Virus record (IMG/VR): IMGVR_UViG_3300042558_002580
Location: 1-44,344 of that record
DNA length: 44,344 nucleotides
Strand: one strand, 5' to 3'
DNA from: a virus
The notes below the pieces were generated by a model. That model was not told the origin of the DNA. It did not search any database and was given only the letters and a program-made list of their open reading frames with translations. Of the stretch, positions 17,968 to 25,191 are shown in pieces; the first letter of the stretch is position 1; each line of letters starts with the position of its first letter. The translations under genes and the position numbers were made by a program.

Positions 17968-20900
17968 ATGCCAACTATATCAACTACATTTATTCTAAAA
18001 AATTCCTCAATAATTGGAAAAGTACCATTAGAATCAGATTTAACTTATGGAGAAGTCGCGTTAAATTATGCCGACGGTAGATTATACTATAAAAATGCTA
18101 ATAATAATATTAGTCAATTAAATCCAATACTCACTGGAGCGGCGTCATCTATTTCTACTGAAAACTTGACGTCATCAAGAGCATTGGTGTCAAATGCGTC
18201 CGGTAAAGTTGCAATATCAAATGTAACTTCTGATGAATTGGGGTATTTATCTAGTGCCACTTCGAATATACAAAATCAACTGAATAACAAAGCAAACCTT
18301 GCAAACCCAACATTCTCTGGAACAGTTGGTGGTATCACAAAGAGTATGGTTGGACTCGGCAACGTGGACAATACAAGTGACCTAGATAAACCAATATCTA
18401 CTGCAACTGCGACTGCATTAAACCTTAAAGCTAACATTGCAAACCCAACATTCTCTGGAACAGTTGGTGGTATCACAAAGAGTATGGTTGGACTCGGCAA
18501 CGTGGACAATACAAGTGACCTAGATAAACCAATATCTACTGCAACTGCGACTGCATTAAACAATAGAGTTGATTTAAGTGAATCACAAACTATAACTGGA
18601 ACAAAAACAATAAATGCTCCAATAACGGTTAATAATAAATTCGTTACTATTCGTGGAACACCAACAGAATCACAATATGGGTTAAATATTATAAATAATG
18701 GCAACTTTGACCCAGGCACTCCATTGGTAGTTGATGGTAGAGCGCGGGTTGTTCATGGTATGACATTTGCCGCAGGTATACCAAACTTTACAAATGGCAG
18801 TGATCATACTCACGTTCAGTGGACAACGCAAAATCGTCAAAGTTGGCAAATGATTCAAAATGGCGGAGCAAGTACTACTAATGCAAATACTTTTACGTTG
18901 ACTACTGTAATGACTACTGCGTCTTTACAATTTTTTAATGAGTCAAATATACACAGCATCGACACACGAGAAGTTGTGGTGACAAACAATGTATTTCCAT
19001 TTCTTGCGACTGGTTTAAAAATAAATTATAACGCTAATGCAACTGGATTAAATGTTGGTGATTTTATTCAAATAACTATGAATCCAGCTCCTCCTGGTGT
19101 AGTAGCAAATACCTACAACGGGATCGTTACTGCTGGTCCTACAACAGTAACGATCGATGGGCAATCTAAAATTCAATATACCTTTTCGTTAGAAGGATTT
19201 AATAGCGTAAATTGGACTCCAAGTTTAGCAAGTTTTTCAACTACATTTGTTAATCCAGTAAGTGGTTTTAATAATATTAGAGTTTCATTTGCACCAACAG
19301 AATTAACCGGAACACGAGTGTCATTGACTGGAGCATGGTCTGGTATAGGCAGATATGTTAAAGTTGAAATGACAGGACATAATGCATTTGAGGGACTACC
19401 ATTAGTATTTACTGTTGCTGGAAGCACTAAAATTGGATTAGTAGTTGGAAGTTATAATACATTTGTTAAAAAAGTCATTGATGCCAATACGTTTATAATT
19501 TCTGTTGGAAATGCTATTAGCGGGTTTAATACTACTAGTGGAACTTATGTGGGAGCCACTGGTTGGACATTATATAGAGGATCTACTGATGCAATTCACC
19601 AATATACTCCATCAACATCACATTTTATTTTCCATCGTTTTCCAACTTCTAATACGACCCCTACAACAACTGGTGGTAGTAAAGCAATATCTTTAGGAAA
19701 TTGCGCAGAAGTTGAAGGAAACTTTTCATATTCTTTTGGTCATAAGGCAGGAGTGTTTGCTGATCATTCTATGGCACTTGGCGGAGAAGATAGTTTTATT
19801 AATGCTAATTATAGCACTACAGTTGGAGGTCAAGGACTTGTTTCATCTGGTGTATATCAAACAATTATTGGCAAATATAATACGATTGATACATCAAACA
19901 CAAAACCATTTATTGTTGGTTGGGGATCGAGCGACTCTAGTCGATCGAACCTTTTAGAGTTATCAAATACGACTCTTACGCTAAACACTGCAATAAATGC
20001 AAGTGGTTCAGCAACTGCTTCATCATTCATAAGATCTGGCGGCACAAGTGCACAATTTTTAAAGGCTGATGGAAGCACTCAAGAATTAGTCACCAGTAGG
20101 ACAATATACGTTGACACAAACGGAACAGACACAAGAGGATCGTTAAGCCAGTACAGTATTTCCGTGCCGTTCGCCACTATCGGCGCAGCTATGGCTGCAT
20201 CAGTAATCGGTGACACAGTGCGCGTCCGTGCTGGCAACTACACCATCACGCAAACAATCCTCCTTAATGGTAGAGGCAACCTGCATCTTGAAGAGGGAGC
20301 CGTTGTTACGTGTAGCGTTTCTGGTAATCCTGTATTTTTGCTACTCGCAAACGAATCCAAATCAATTAGCGGAGGCGGTCAGTTTATCATAACAGGAAGC
20401 ACAAACGGATTTTGGGTTCAATCTGGAGGCGACCTGCAAACACAACTGTGCTCAGTTGAATGCGCCACTATAAGCACCACAACGTCACCACTGAATGCTG
20501 CGACAATTTTTGATGTGTCAACTGGAGTTCTGGTTGTAAATGCTGAAACTGTTTACGCGCTGGCATCAACCATAATTAGCTGCGCTGGTACAAGCAGCAA
20601 CCTACACTACGCTGTAAAGTTTACCTATTGCTCGCGATTTGCATTTTTCCCAACTTCAGGATCATCGGCGCAGATGTCTTGCGACTGCTGGACAATCGCA
20701 TGTTACGGTCCTAAATGTTTTCAGATTGTTGGTGGTGTGGTTGGAGCGAAATACGAAACATTGATAGATAATTTCGGTAACGGCACGTTATTCTCGTTGG
20801 AATATGGAAATGATTCCACCCCAAATGCGTTGGTAATCAGAGGTGGACGGGCAATAACATATTCAACAAATCCGTGTATTAGATTCACCACAACAACGGG

Positions 20901-21084
20901 AACTGGTAAGTCCGTCCGCCTTATTGGTGATCCTTTTTTCCATACTGCTGGAGATAATTCCATTTTTTCTGAACCTTCAAATCCAAGGACGGTTCTTTCG
21001 TCATTTGCAAGCTCGAATAAACCAGTTGGTGGAGGTGTTAGTATTACAGGAAATTATTCTGTAAATGCTGGATTCACCTCTTAA
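17968..21084 (+). CDS. Large mosaic tail fibre: anchor, GLGNVDN repeats, YadA-head-like motif, beta-helix tip
   Basis: 1038 residues. The N-terminal anchor (ILKNSSIIGKVPLESDL, then YGEVALNYADGRLYYK) matches that of the 8482 fibre, implying the same or an equivalent docking site. Two identical 42-residue blocks centred on ITKSMVGLGNVDNTSDLDKP lie at residues 111-152 and 157-198, encoded by a perfect 125-nt repeat. Residues about 590-645 show YadA-head-type motifs (YSFGHKAGVFADHSMALGG, YSTTVGGQGL). A linker (SGGTSAQFLKADGSTQEL) leads at about residue 712 into a third beta-helix domain (SRTIYVDTNGTDTRG, PFATIGAAM, VRVRAGNYTI). The last third is distinctly GC-richer than the rest, suggesting recent exchange of the tip. 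Likely receptor-binding fibre. Confidence 0.75.
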   Translation: MPTISTTFILKNSSIIGKVPLESDLTYGEVALNYADGRLYYKNANNNISQLNPILTGAASSISTENLTSSRALVSNASGKVAISNVTSDELGYLSSATSNIQNQLNNKANLANPTFSGTVGGITKSMVGLGNVDNTSDLDKPISTATATALNLKANIANPTFSGTVGGITKSMVGLGNVDNTSDLDKPISTATATALNNRVDLSESQTITGTKTINAPITVNNKFVTIRGTPTESQYGLNIINNGNFDPGTPLVVDGRARVVHGMTFAAGIPNFTNGSDHTHVQWTTQNRQSWQMIQNGGASTTNANTFTLTTVMTTASLQFFNESNIHSIDTREVVVTNNVFPFLATGLKINYNANATGLNVGDFIQITMNPAPPGVVANTYNGIVTAGPTTVTIDGQSKIQYTFSLEGFNSVNWTPSLASFSTTFVNPVSGFNNIRVSFAPTELTGTRVSLTGAWSGIGRYVKVEMTGHNAFEGLPLVFTVAGSTKIGLVVGSYNTFVKKVIDANTFIISVGNAISGFNTTSGTYVGATGWTLYRGSTDAIHQYTPSTSHFIFHRFPTSNTTPTTTGGSKAISLGNCAEVEGNFSYSFGHKAGVFADHSMALGGEDSFINANYSTTVGGQGLVSSGVYQTIIGKYNTIDTSNTKPFIVGWGSSDSSRSNLLELSNTTLTLNTAINASGSATASSFIRSGGTSAQFLKADGSTQELVTSRTIYVDTNGTDTRGSLSQYSISVPFATIGAAMAASVIGDTVRVRAGNYTITQTILLNGRGNLHLEEGAVVTCSVSGNPVFLLLANESKSISGGGQFIITGSTNGFWVQSGGDLQTQLCSVECATISTTTSPLNAATIFDVSTGVLVVNAETVYALASTIISCAGTSSNLHYAVKFTYCSRFAFFPTSGSSAQMSCDCWTIACYGPKCFQIVGGVVGAKYETLIDNFGNGTLFSLEYGNDSTPNALVIRGGRAITYSTNPCIRFTTTTGTGKSVRLIGDPFFHTAGDNSIFSEPSNPRTVLSSFASSNKPVGGGVSITGNYSVNAGFTS
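18299..18423 (+). repeat. 125-nt perfect direct repeat, copy 1
   Basis: Identical by eye to 18437-18561. The two are offset by 138 nt (46 codons), so the repeat is in frame and encodes the GLGNVDN fibre motif. Confidence 0.9.
18437..18561 (+). repeat. 125-nt perfect direct repeat, copy 2
   Basis: Second copy of the repeat at 18299-18423. Between the copies lie 13 nt (CTTAAAGCTAACA), which differ from the sequence before copy 1. Confidence 0.9.
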
Positions 21085-21228
21085 TACTACCAATAACCCT
21101 TGATTAAACCCTAACCTCTGGATAGACTCCTATTATGACTGACACAATCCTCAAACAAAATGTTGGATGTGACGATAATACTGTATCTAGATCAATAATT
21201 GTATTTTGACAGTCAAACCATTTATAAC
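21085..21228. other. Intergenic stretch without a recognisable gene
   Basis: Between the last fibre gene and the minus-strand small gene. The only forward ORF with an ATG is 24 codons (21135-21209), with no recognisable product, and may be debris of a former fibre end. No convincing terminator hairpin was seen. A short dyad, TTTGACAGTCAAA (21205-21217), is present. Confidence 0.4.
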
Positions 21229-21414
21229 CTAGGCGCTTAGTTGTACCTCTTCAAACTCTTCTTTTGAAAGATGTAAACGTGCAGAGTTTGCTTTAAAAAA
21301 TACTTTGTCGCCTTCAATTTTGTAGACAACAATGTAGTCGACAATGCCAACATTCATACTGCGGAGAAGATCCTTAAATTCGCTTTTAATATAGACTTTT
21401 TCATTTAATTTCAT
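21229..21414 (-). CDS. Small minus-strand protein of unknown function
   Basis: 61 residues and the only gene I accept on the minus strand. The protein (MKLNEKVYIKSEFKDLLRSM at the start) has a balanced, non-repetitive composition, alternating beta strands (VDYIVVYKIEGDKVFFKA) and a charged helical end. This fits a small SH3-like or regulatory beta-barrel, but no family is recognised. Support for a real gene is that, read on its own strand, AATAAATA (21429-21422) ends exactly 7 nt before its ATG, the same geometry as the late promoters of the structural genes. Its start faces glf, so the two genes are divergent. Confidence 0.55.
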   Translation of the reverse strand: MKLNEKVYIKSEFKDLLRSMNVGIVDYIVVYKIEGDKVFFKANSARLHLSKEEFEEVQLSA

Positions 21415-21421
21415 ATAGATA

Positions 21422-21429
21422 TATTTATT
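21422..21429 (-). promoter_or_regulatory. Late-promoter-like octamer AATAAATA on the minus strand
   Basis: Reads AATAAATA on the minus strand, 7 nt before the ATG of the small minus-strand gene. It matches the spacing of the forward copies. Confidence 0.45.
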
Positions 21430-21445
21430 GTGTACAACTACACAA
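21428..21445. promoter_or_regulatory. Inverted repeat TTGTGTA-CAAC-TACACAA between divergent genes
   Basis: A perfect 7-bp dyad with a 4-nt centre. It overlaps the minus-strand promoter-like motif and lies 22 nt before the glf ATG. It could be an operator or an RNA hairpin; no downstream T-run supports a terminator. Confidence 0.35.
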
Positions 21446-21467
21446 ATTTATGATAAAATGATTTAAT

Positions 21468-22466
21468 ATGAAAAAAAGTGCTAAAATAATTGGATGCGGG
21501 TTATCTGGAATTACTGCTGCGGTGCTCCTAAAAGAAAAAGGATACGCCGTAGAGATTTATGAAACACGACCACATATTGGTGGAAACTGTGCTGATGCTT
21601 ATATAACAAATACACTTGTACATCAATATGGTCCTCATATTTTTCATACCGACGATGAAGAGGTCTATGAGTTTCTTAGTCGTTATACCGAATGGACCCC
21701 GTTTGCGCTGCGTCCAAAGGGAGACACCCGACTTGGCCAAGTAAGTTTGCCATACAGCAAGAAAACAGTATCTGAACTTGGTCGTGAGCTGTCTCAAGAA
21801 GAGATTGTAGAATATATCTTTAAGGAGTATAGCGAAAAGCAATGGGGAGTGCCGTTCGACGAGATTCCAAGCACAATTACAAATCGAATTCCAAAGACTG
21901 CAGAATGCGAAGATCCAACCTGGTTTGAAGGTCAAAAGTATCAAGCTGTACCAAAAGATGGTTACTCTGCAATGTTTACAAAGATGCTCGAAGGGGTCAC
22001 AGTACATCTAAATTGTGGAGAAGATGATTGGATGTACAAGCGAGAGGCGGGTGATTTGATTGTCTATACTGGCAAGATTGATAGCTATTTTGGCACGATA
22101 TATGGACGTTTGCCATATCGTTCACTTGAGTTTAAACATCATGTGTTGTGTGAAAAGCAAGACACATTTATTGTAAATCAAAACAATAGCACAACCGACT
22201 ATACACGAATCTATGATCACAGTTATTTTATGCCAGATCATGTCGGTCCAACAGTAGTCACGTCTGAACACCCGAAAGAATGTGGGCCGGGAGACATTCC
22301 GTTTTATCCTATTCCTTGGGGTGAAGGACAGGAAACATATCGACTCTATGAATCACTAGCAAAGGCAGAAAAGGGAGTGATTTTTGTTGGCCGACTTGCA
22401 ACCTATAAATACCTAGACATGTGGATGGCAATTAAACACGTCATGTTAAAGTTAAAGGATCTATGA
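21468..22466 (+). CDS. glf: UDP-galactopyranose mutase
   Basis: 332 residues, converting UDP-galactopyranose to UDP-galactofuranose in the cytoplasm with reduced FAD. Recognised along its whole length: N-terminal FAD-binding Rossmann motif (IIGCGLSGITAAVLLKEKGY, then YETRPHIGGN); the family signature YGPHIFHT at residues 54-61; EKQWG; a YQAVPKDGYSAMFTKMLEGV block; IVYTGKIDSYF; LPYRSLEF; YTRIYDHSYF; and the C-terminal FVGRLATYKYLDMWMAI. It is about 35 residues shorter than the E. coli enzyme (367), mostly between the GQVSLPYS strand and EKQWG. The stop overlaps the start of the next gene by 4 nt (ATGA), so a glycosyltransferase is co-translated. Metabolic cargo gene, probably for virion or host-surface glycosylation. 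Confidence 0.95.
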   Translation: MKKSAKIIGCGLSGITAAVLLKEKGYAVEIYETRPHIGGNCADAYITNTLVHQYGPHIFHTDDEEVYEFLSRYTEWTPFALRPKGDTRLGQVSLPYSKKTVSELGRELSQEEIVEYIFKEYSEKQWGVPFDEIPSTITNRIPKTAECEDPTWFEGQKYQAVPKDGYSAMFTKMLEGVTVHLNCGEDDWMYKREAGDLIVYTGKIDSYFGTIYGRLPYRSLEFKHHVLCEKQDTFIVNQNNSTTDYTRIYDHSYFMPDHVGPTVVTSEHPKECGPGDIPFYPIPWGEGQETYRLYESLAKAEKGVIFVGRLATYKYLDMWMAIKHVMLKLKDL

Positions 22467-23140
22467 AACTAGCATTATGCATACGTGGGCACCTAAGAGG
22501 CGGGCTACAAGACACGCGCTTAAATGACTATATAAATCTGTTAAAACAAAACGGTCACACGGTTGATCTTTTTCTTCATACATGGAGTGAGTCAGAGGCA
22601 AAAAGCTCATATCGTAAATTAGACTATAGCACCGCATTTGCAGTTGAAAAAACTCATCTAGTTGATTATTTCCATAATCAAACTATAAAACGAGTGTGTA
22701 TTGAAGATGACTCACATTTAAAATTACACGGCAACTTAGAAGGTGTCATTCCTGGCAGTCCTTGTCCAATATTGGCATGGAAACGCATGTGGGCCGGAAA
22801 GTTTAATCTGGTGTCTCACCTGTATCATAATCATACCTATGACTATGATCTTGTAGTTAATACACGTTACGATAAATTTACTACGCAAGTGTGCTATACA
22901 CCAACTAAAAATCTCTTGAAAATGACAACAGTTGGAAATGGATTGAGTCTAAAATATCCTCAATATTACAGACAATTTAAGGGCATAGACAACTACTATG
23001 CAGGAGACATAAAAAGCATGTATGACATAACTTCAGCGTTTCATTATTCTTTAGATGATATTGTTAAAAAATATAAGGTAAGAGCCCTCCAGGAAGAACT
23101 CTTTTATAAATATGCAGTTGATCATGCCTTGACCCGTTAA
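22463..23140 (+). CDS. Putative glycosyltransferase, possibly a galactofuranosyltransferase
   Basis: 225 residues. The start MKLALCIRGHLRG, then VDLFLHTWSE at about residues 34-43, and YDYDLVVNTRYDKF (residues 126-139, with an Asp-x-Asp-like cluster and R-Y-D) match the pattern of LPS/capsule glycosyltransferase-like proteins (R-G-x-x-R-G, F-x-H-T-W, Y-D-x-x-x-x-x-R-x-D). There is no membrane segment. An AGGA lies 3 nt before the ATG, and the gene overlaps the end of glf, so its donor is plausibly UDP-galactofuranose. The acceptor is unknown: a tail fibre, a capsid protein or host LPS are all possible. A TATAAATA copy inside the gene (23105-23112) appears incidental because it sits in coding sequence. 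Confidence 0.6.
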   Translation: MKLALCIRGHLRGGLQDTRLNDYINLLKQNGHTVDLFLHTWSESEAKSSYRKLDYSTAFAVEKTHLVDYFHNQTIKRVCIEDDSHLKLHGNLEGVIPGSPCPILAWKRMWAGKFNLVSHLYHNHTYDYDLVVNTRYDKFTTQVCYTPTKNLLKMTTVGNGLSLKYPQYYRQFKGIDNYYAGDIKSMYDITSAFHYSLDDIVKKYKVRALQEELFYKYAVDHALTR

Positions 23141-23151
23141 AACGGTGTTTT

Positions 23152-23159
23152 TATAAATA
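23152..23159 (+). promoter_or_regulatory. T4-type late promoter TATAAATA
   Basis: Perfect octamer 55 nt before the holin-like start at 23215, so it gives a longer leader than most copies in the window. Confidence 0.6.
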
Positions 23160-23179
23160 CATTTAGATTGATAGTCATA

Positions 23180-23209
23180 TTGTGATGATTCACACTTTAA
23201 AAGTATAAT
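23180..23209 (+). promoter_or_regulatory. Possible host-type promoter TTGTGA-N18-TATAAT before the holin-like gene
   Basis: A perfect -10 (TATAAT, 23204-23209) with a 4-of-6 -35 match 18 nt upstream. It overlaps a dyad TGTGA-TGAT-TCACA (23181-23194). Predicted transcription would begin about at the ATG (23215). AT-rich DNA makes chance matches common. Confidence 0.3.
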
Positions 23210-23214
23210 TATAA

Positions 23215-23535
23215 ATGGAACCAGAAAGATCGATGCTAAAAGAGTTTCTAGAGGGTGGTTGGATAATTCCTCTAGTTGGAGCGGCGGGGATGCTTGCCCG
23301 ACTCATGACAGCAAAAAAAGAATATACCATTCTCGAGCAGTTTAAAAATATAATGTCTGCCGCCCTAGCTGCATCAATCGCCTGGTTTATACTAGAACAG
23401 ACCGACATTTCAAGTTTTTATAAAGCGATTACCTATGGAATTATAGGCGTCGTATCTCCAGAGATTATTGGAGGAATTATAAAGCTTGCAAAGCAGTTTG
23501 AACGCTCACCAGAAAAATATGTGAAGAAGCCATGA
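23215..23535 (+). CDS. Holin-like small membrane protein (LydA/holin superfamily III-like)
   Basis: 106 residues with three hydrophobic segments, about residues 14-33 (GGWIIPLVGAAGMLARLMTA), 46-61 (MSAALAASIAWFILEQ) and 71-92 (AITYGIIGVVSPEIIGGIIK), and a short positively charged C-terminus. The GGW..PL.GA.GMLARL start matches LydA-type phage holins. A holin would permeabilise the inner membrane so that lysin reaches the cell wall. No endolysin is visible in the window. The stop overlaps the start of a second small membrane protein (ATGA). Confidence 0.65.
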   Translation: MEPERSMLKEFLEGGWIIPLVGAAGMLARLMTAKKEYTILEQFKNIMSAALAASIAWFILEQTDISSFYKAITYGIIGVVSPEIIGGIIKLAKQFERSPEKYVKKP

Positions 23536-23687
23536 AAACCGCAGCATGGTTAGCACTAGCACTTATCGCTATTATACAAATAATAGCAGTTAATGCTGTC
23601 GTTAATACAAATGAAGTCATTTCTCACTATGTCATATTGATTGCGCTTGGTCTTTCGCTATACACCGGAATCTCTATAAGAGAATAA
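23532..23687 (+). CDS. Tiny two-helix membrane protein coupled to the holin-like gene
   Basis: 51 residues, starting MKTAAWLALALIAIIQIIAV. There are two predicted membrane helices, about residues 4-24 and 31-47, with a short polar link (NTNEVISH). The ATG overlaps the holin-like stop by 4 nt, which implies translational coupling. It could be a second holin, an antiholin or another lysis accessory. There is no lipobox, so a lipoprotein spanin is not supported. The next late promoter begins on the base after its stop. Confidence 0.55.
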   Translation: MKTAAWLALALIAIIQIIAVNAVVNTNEVISHYVILIALGLSLYTGISIRE

Positions 23688-23695
23688 TATAAATA
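23688..23695 (+). promoter_or_regulatory. T4-type late promoter TATAAATA
   Basis: Perfect octamer immediately after the upstream stop codon, ending 5 nt before the ATG at 23701. Confidence 0.75.
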
Positions 23696-23700
23696 AGACT

Positions 23701-23985
23701 ATGAGTACTAACGTTTACGAAAAAGGTTTAATACACCAAAACTCCTCTGCTGTTGCATATGAAGCATTAACTTTTACTGGTGGTTATTATACGCCAACGG
23801 TTGGCAAAGTATTTGCTGGACTCTATATTGCGCCTGGTACTGCTAATGGAACCATTGAAATTGAAGGAGTAAATGGCCAGACACGTGTACTTACATTGAG
23901 TCCAGGAGTATGGCCTCTTGGTGGTCAGCGTATAGTCCAAAGCGGAACCGCTATATCTGCAGCTGCAGTAACAGTATTATTCTAA
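23701..23985 (+). CDS. Small structural-type protein of unknown function
   Basis: 94 residues, rich in beta-prone Val, Thr and Gly with no Cys. The segment ALTFTGGYYTPTVGKVFAGL followed by TIEIEGVNGQTRVLTLSPG suggests a small beta-sandwich, as in minor capsid or decoration proteins. It has its own late promoter and stands just before the neck genes, so a virion role is likely. The family is not recognised. Confidence 0.55.
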   Translation: MSTNVYEKGLIHQNSSAVAYEALTFTGGYYTPTVGKVFAGLYIAPGTANGTIEIEGVNGQTRVLTLSPGVWPLGGQRIVQSGTAISAAAVTVLF

Positions 23986-23989
23986 TTTT

Positions 23990-24409
23990 ATGTTTCAAGG
24001 AGTTAGATTTGGCCTTGGAATGGATTTGTCATACAAGTATGTCAATCCAGTTGCTACTATTGGTAGTGATAATCCAGCAAATGCTGCTGAACCAGATGCT
24101 ACAGCTAATGTATTGATGGATGGACCATTTTTCAGCGGACAAAGTTGGAGAAATCTACAAAAAACCAGCTATGCGCCTTATGGTTCTAGCACTACTCCCG
24201 CCGGCGGTGGGTTTAATTACGAGTATGGCGATGAAGTTGTAAGATTTGACGGAAGTGCGTGGATCTATGAAACTAGCGGTAGTGAAATAGCCAGAGCTTG
24301 GAGCACTGAACCATATCCTTGGTTGGCAACAACATGGAATAATAATTTTTACGCAGCAAAAGTTATTTCCTCATATGCAAAGACGACTAATTATCCTGAG
24401 GTTCCATAA
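23990..24409 (+). CDS. Hypothetical protein upstream of the neck genes
   Basis: 139 residues, 4 nt after the preceding gene. It is rich in aromatic residues and Gly (FQGVRFGLGMDLSYKYVNPV; WIYETSGSE; EPYPWLATTWNNNFYAAK) and lacks membrane segments and known motifs. Its placement in a late operon with the 94-residue gene suggests a small virion protein. No homologous family is recognised. Confidence 0.55.
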   Translation: MFQGVRFGLGMDLSYKYVNPVATIGSDNPANAAEPDATANVLMDGPFFSGQSWRNLQKTSYAPYGSSTTPAGGGFNYEYGDEVVRFDGSAWIYETSGSEIARAWSTEPYPWLATTWNNNFYAAKVISSYAKTTNYPEVP

Positions 24410-24415
24410 TAGTCT

Positions 24416-24423
24416 TATAAATA
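24416..24423 (+). promoter_or_regulatory. T4-type late promoter TATAAATA
   Basis: Perfect octamer ending 7 nt before the gp13 ATG. Confidence 0.8.
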
Positions 24424-24430
24424 ATATATT

Positions 24431-25177
24431 ATGGCAAAACCAGCATCACGTCAAGAATTAGCAGACTATTGTTTAAGAGCACTTGGTGCTCCAGTGCTTG
24501 AAATTAATATTGACGAAGATCAGATTGAGGATCGTATTGATGAGGCACTTCAGTTTTATCAAGAATATCATAGTGACGCGGTCGTACGCACATTCGTAAA
24601 GCATCAGGTCACACAAGCAGACTATGACAACAACTATATTACTCTACCCGATCAACTGCTTAGTGTGCTTCGTGTCCTAAACTTGAGCAGCGGTGATGCT
24701 GCTGATATGTTTAGTGTTAAATATCAGATGTTTTTAAATGATCTTTATGGACTACGCAAACCCGACTCACTCATTAACTATGAGATGACAAAACAGTATA
24801 TGAACTCGATTGAGCTTATACTTACAGGCTCAACTCAGCAGATTATATTTACTCGTCACATGAATCGTCTGAGCATTCAAGACGACTGGAAAACTTATGT
24901 AAATATTGGTCAGTATATTATAATTGAAGGTTATCAAACCATCAACCCAAATGATTTTACTGACGTGTACAATGATATGCTTCTTAAAAAATATCTCACA
25001 GCATTGTTGAAACGTCAATGGTCAATAAATTTATTAAAATTTGATGGCATGCAACTTCCAGGTGGTGTTACAATCAATGGTAGAGCTATGTATGAAGATG
25101 CTCTTAATGATATTGAAAAGATTGAAACAGATTTTGATCTTAAGTATCAAATGCCCCCAGACTTTTTCTGCGGCTAG
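24431..25177 (+). CDS. gp13: Neck protein gp13
   Basis: 248 residues. The N-terminus (MAKPASRQELADYCLRALGA, then PVLEINIDEDQIEDRIDEAL and FYQEYHSDA) is the diagnostic start of the gp13 neck family in marine T4-like phages. gp13 joins the portal vertex after packaging and, with gp14, makes the docking site for the tail. It is shorter than T4 gp13 (309), which is usual for marine relatives. The adjacent gp14 and gp15 genes and the perfect late promoter 7 nt upstream agree. Confidence 0.9.
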   Translation: MAKPASRQELADYCLRALGAPVLEINIDEDQIEDRIDEALQFYQEYHSDAVVRTFVKHQVTQADYDNNYITLPDQLLSVLRVLNLSSGDAADMFSVKYQMFLNDLYGLRKPDSLINYEMTKQYMNSIELILTGSTQQIIFTRHMNRLSIQDDWKTYVNIGQYIIIEGYQTINPNDFTDVYNDMLLKKYLTALLKRQWSINLLKFDGMQLPGGVTINGRAMYEDALNDIEKIETDFDLKYQMPPDFFCG

Positions 25178-25191
25178 TGAATTCTATATAG

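Noticed and set aside
18276-18719. Minus-strand ORF across the fibre repeat
   Set aside because: It merely mirrors the 125-nt repeat of the forward fibre gene and has no promoter or sensible product.
4404-21084. Diversity-generating retroelement acting on the fibre or collar genes
   Set aside because: No reverse transcriptase and no template/variable repeat pair with adenine-biased differences. The repeats present are plain duplications.
23105-23112. TATAAATA inside the glycosyltransferase gene
   Set aside because: It lies in coding sequence (Phe-Tyr-Lys-Tyr) with no start codon at the usual distance.
23181-23194. CRP-type site TGTGA...TCACA
   Set aside because: The half-sites are 4 nt apart instead of 6, so they do not fit CRP. 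The dyad is kept only as part of a promoter candidate.
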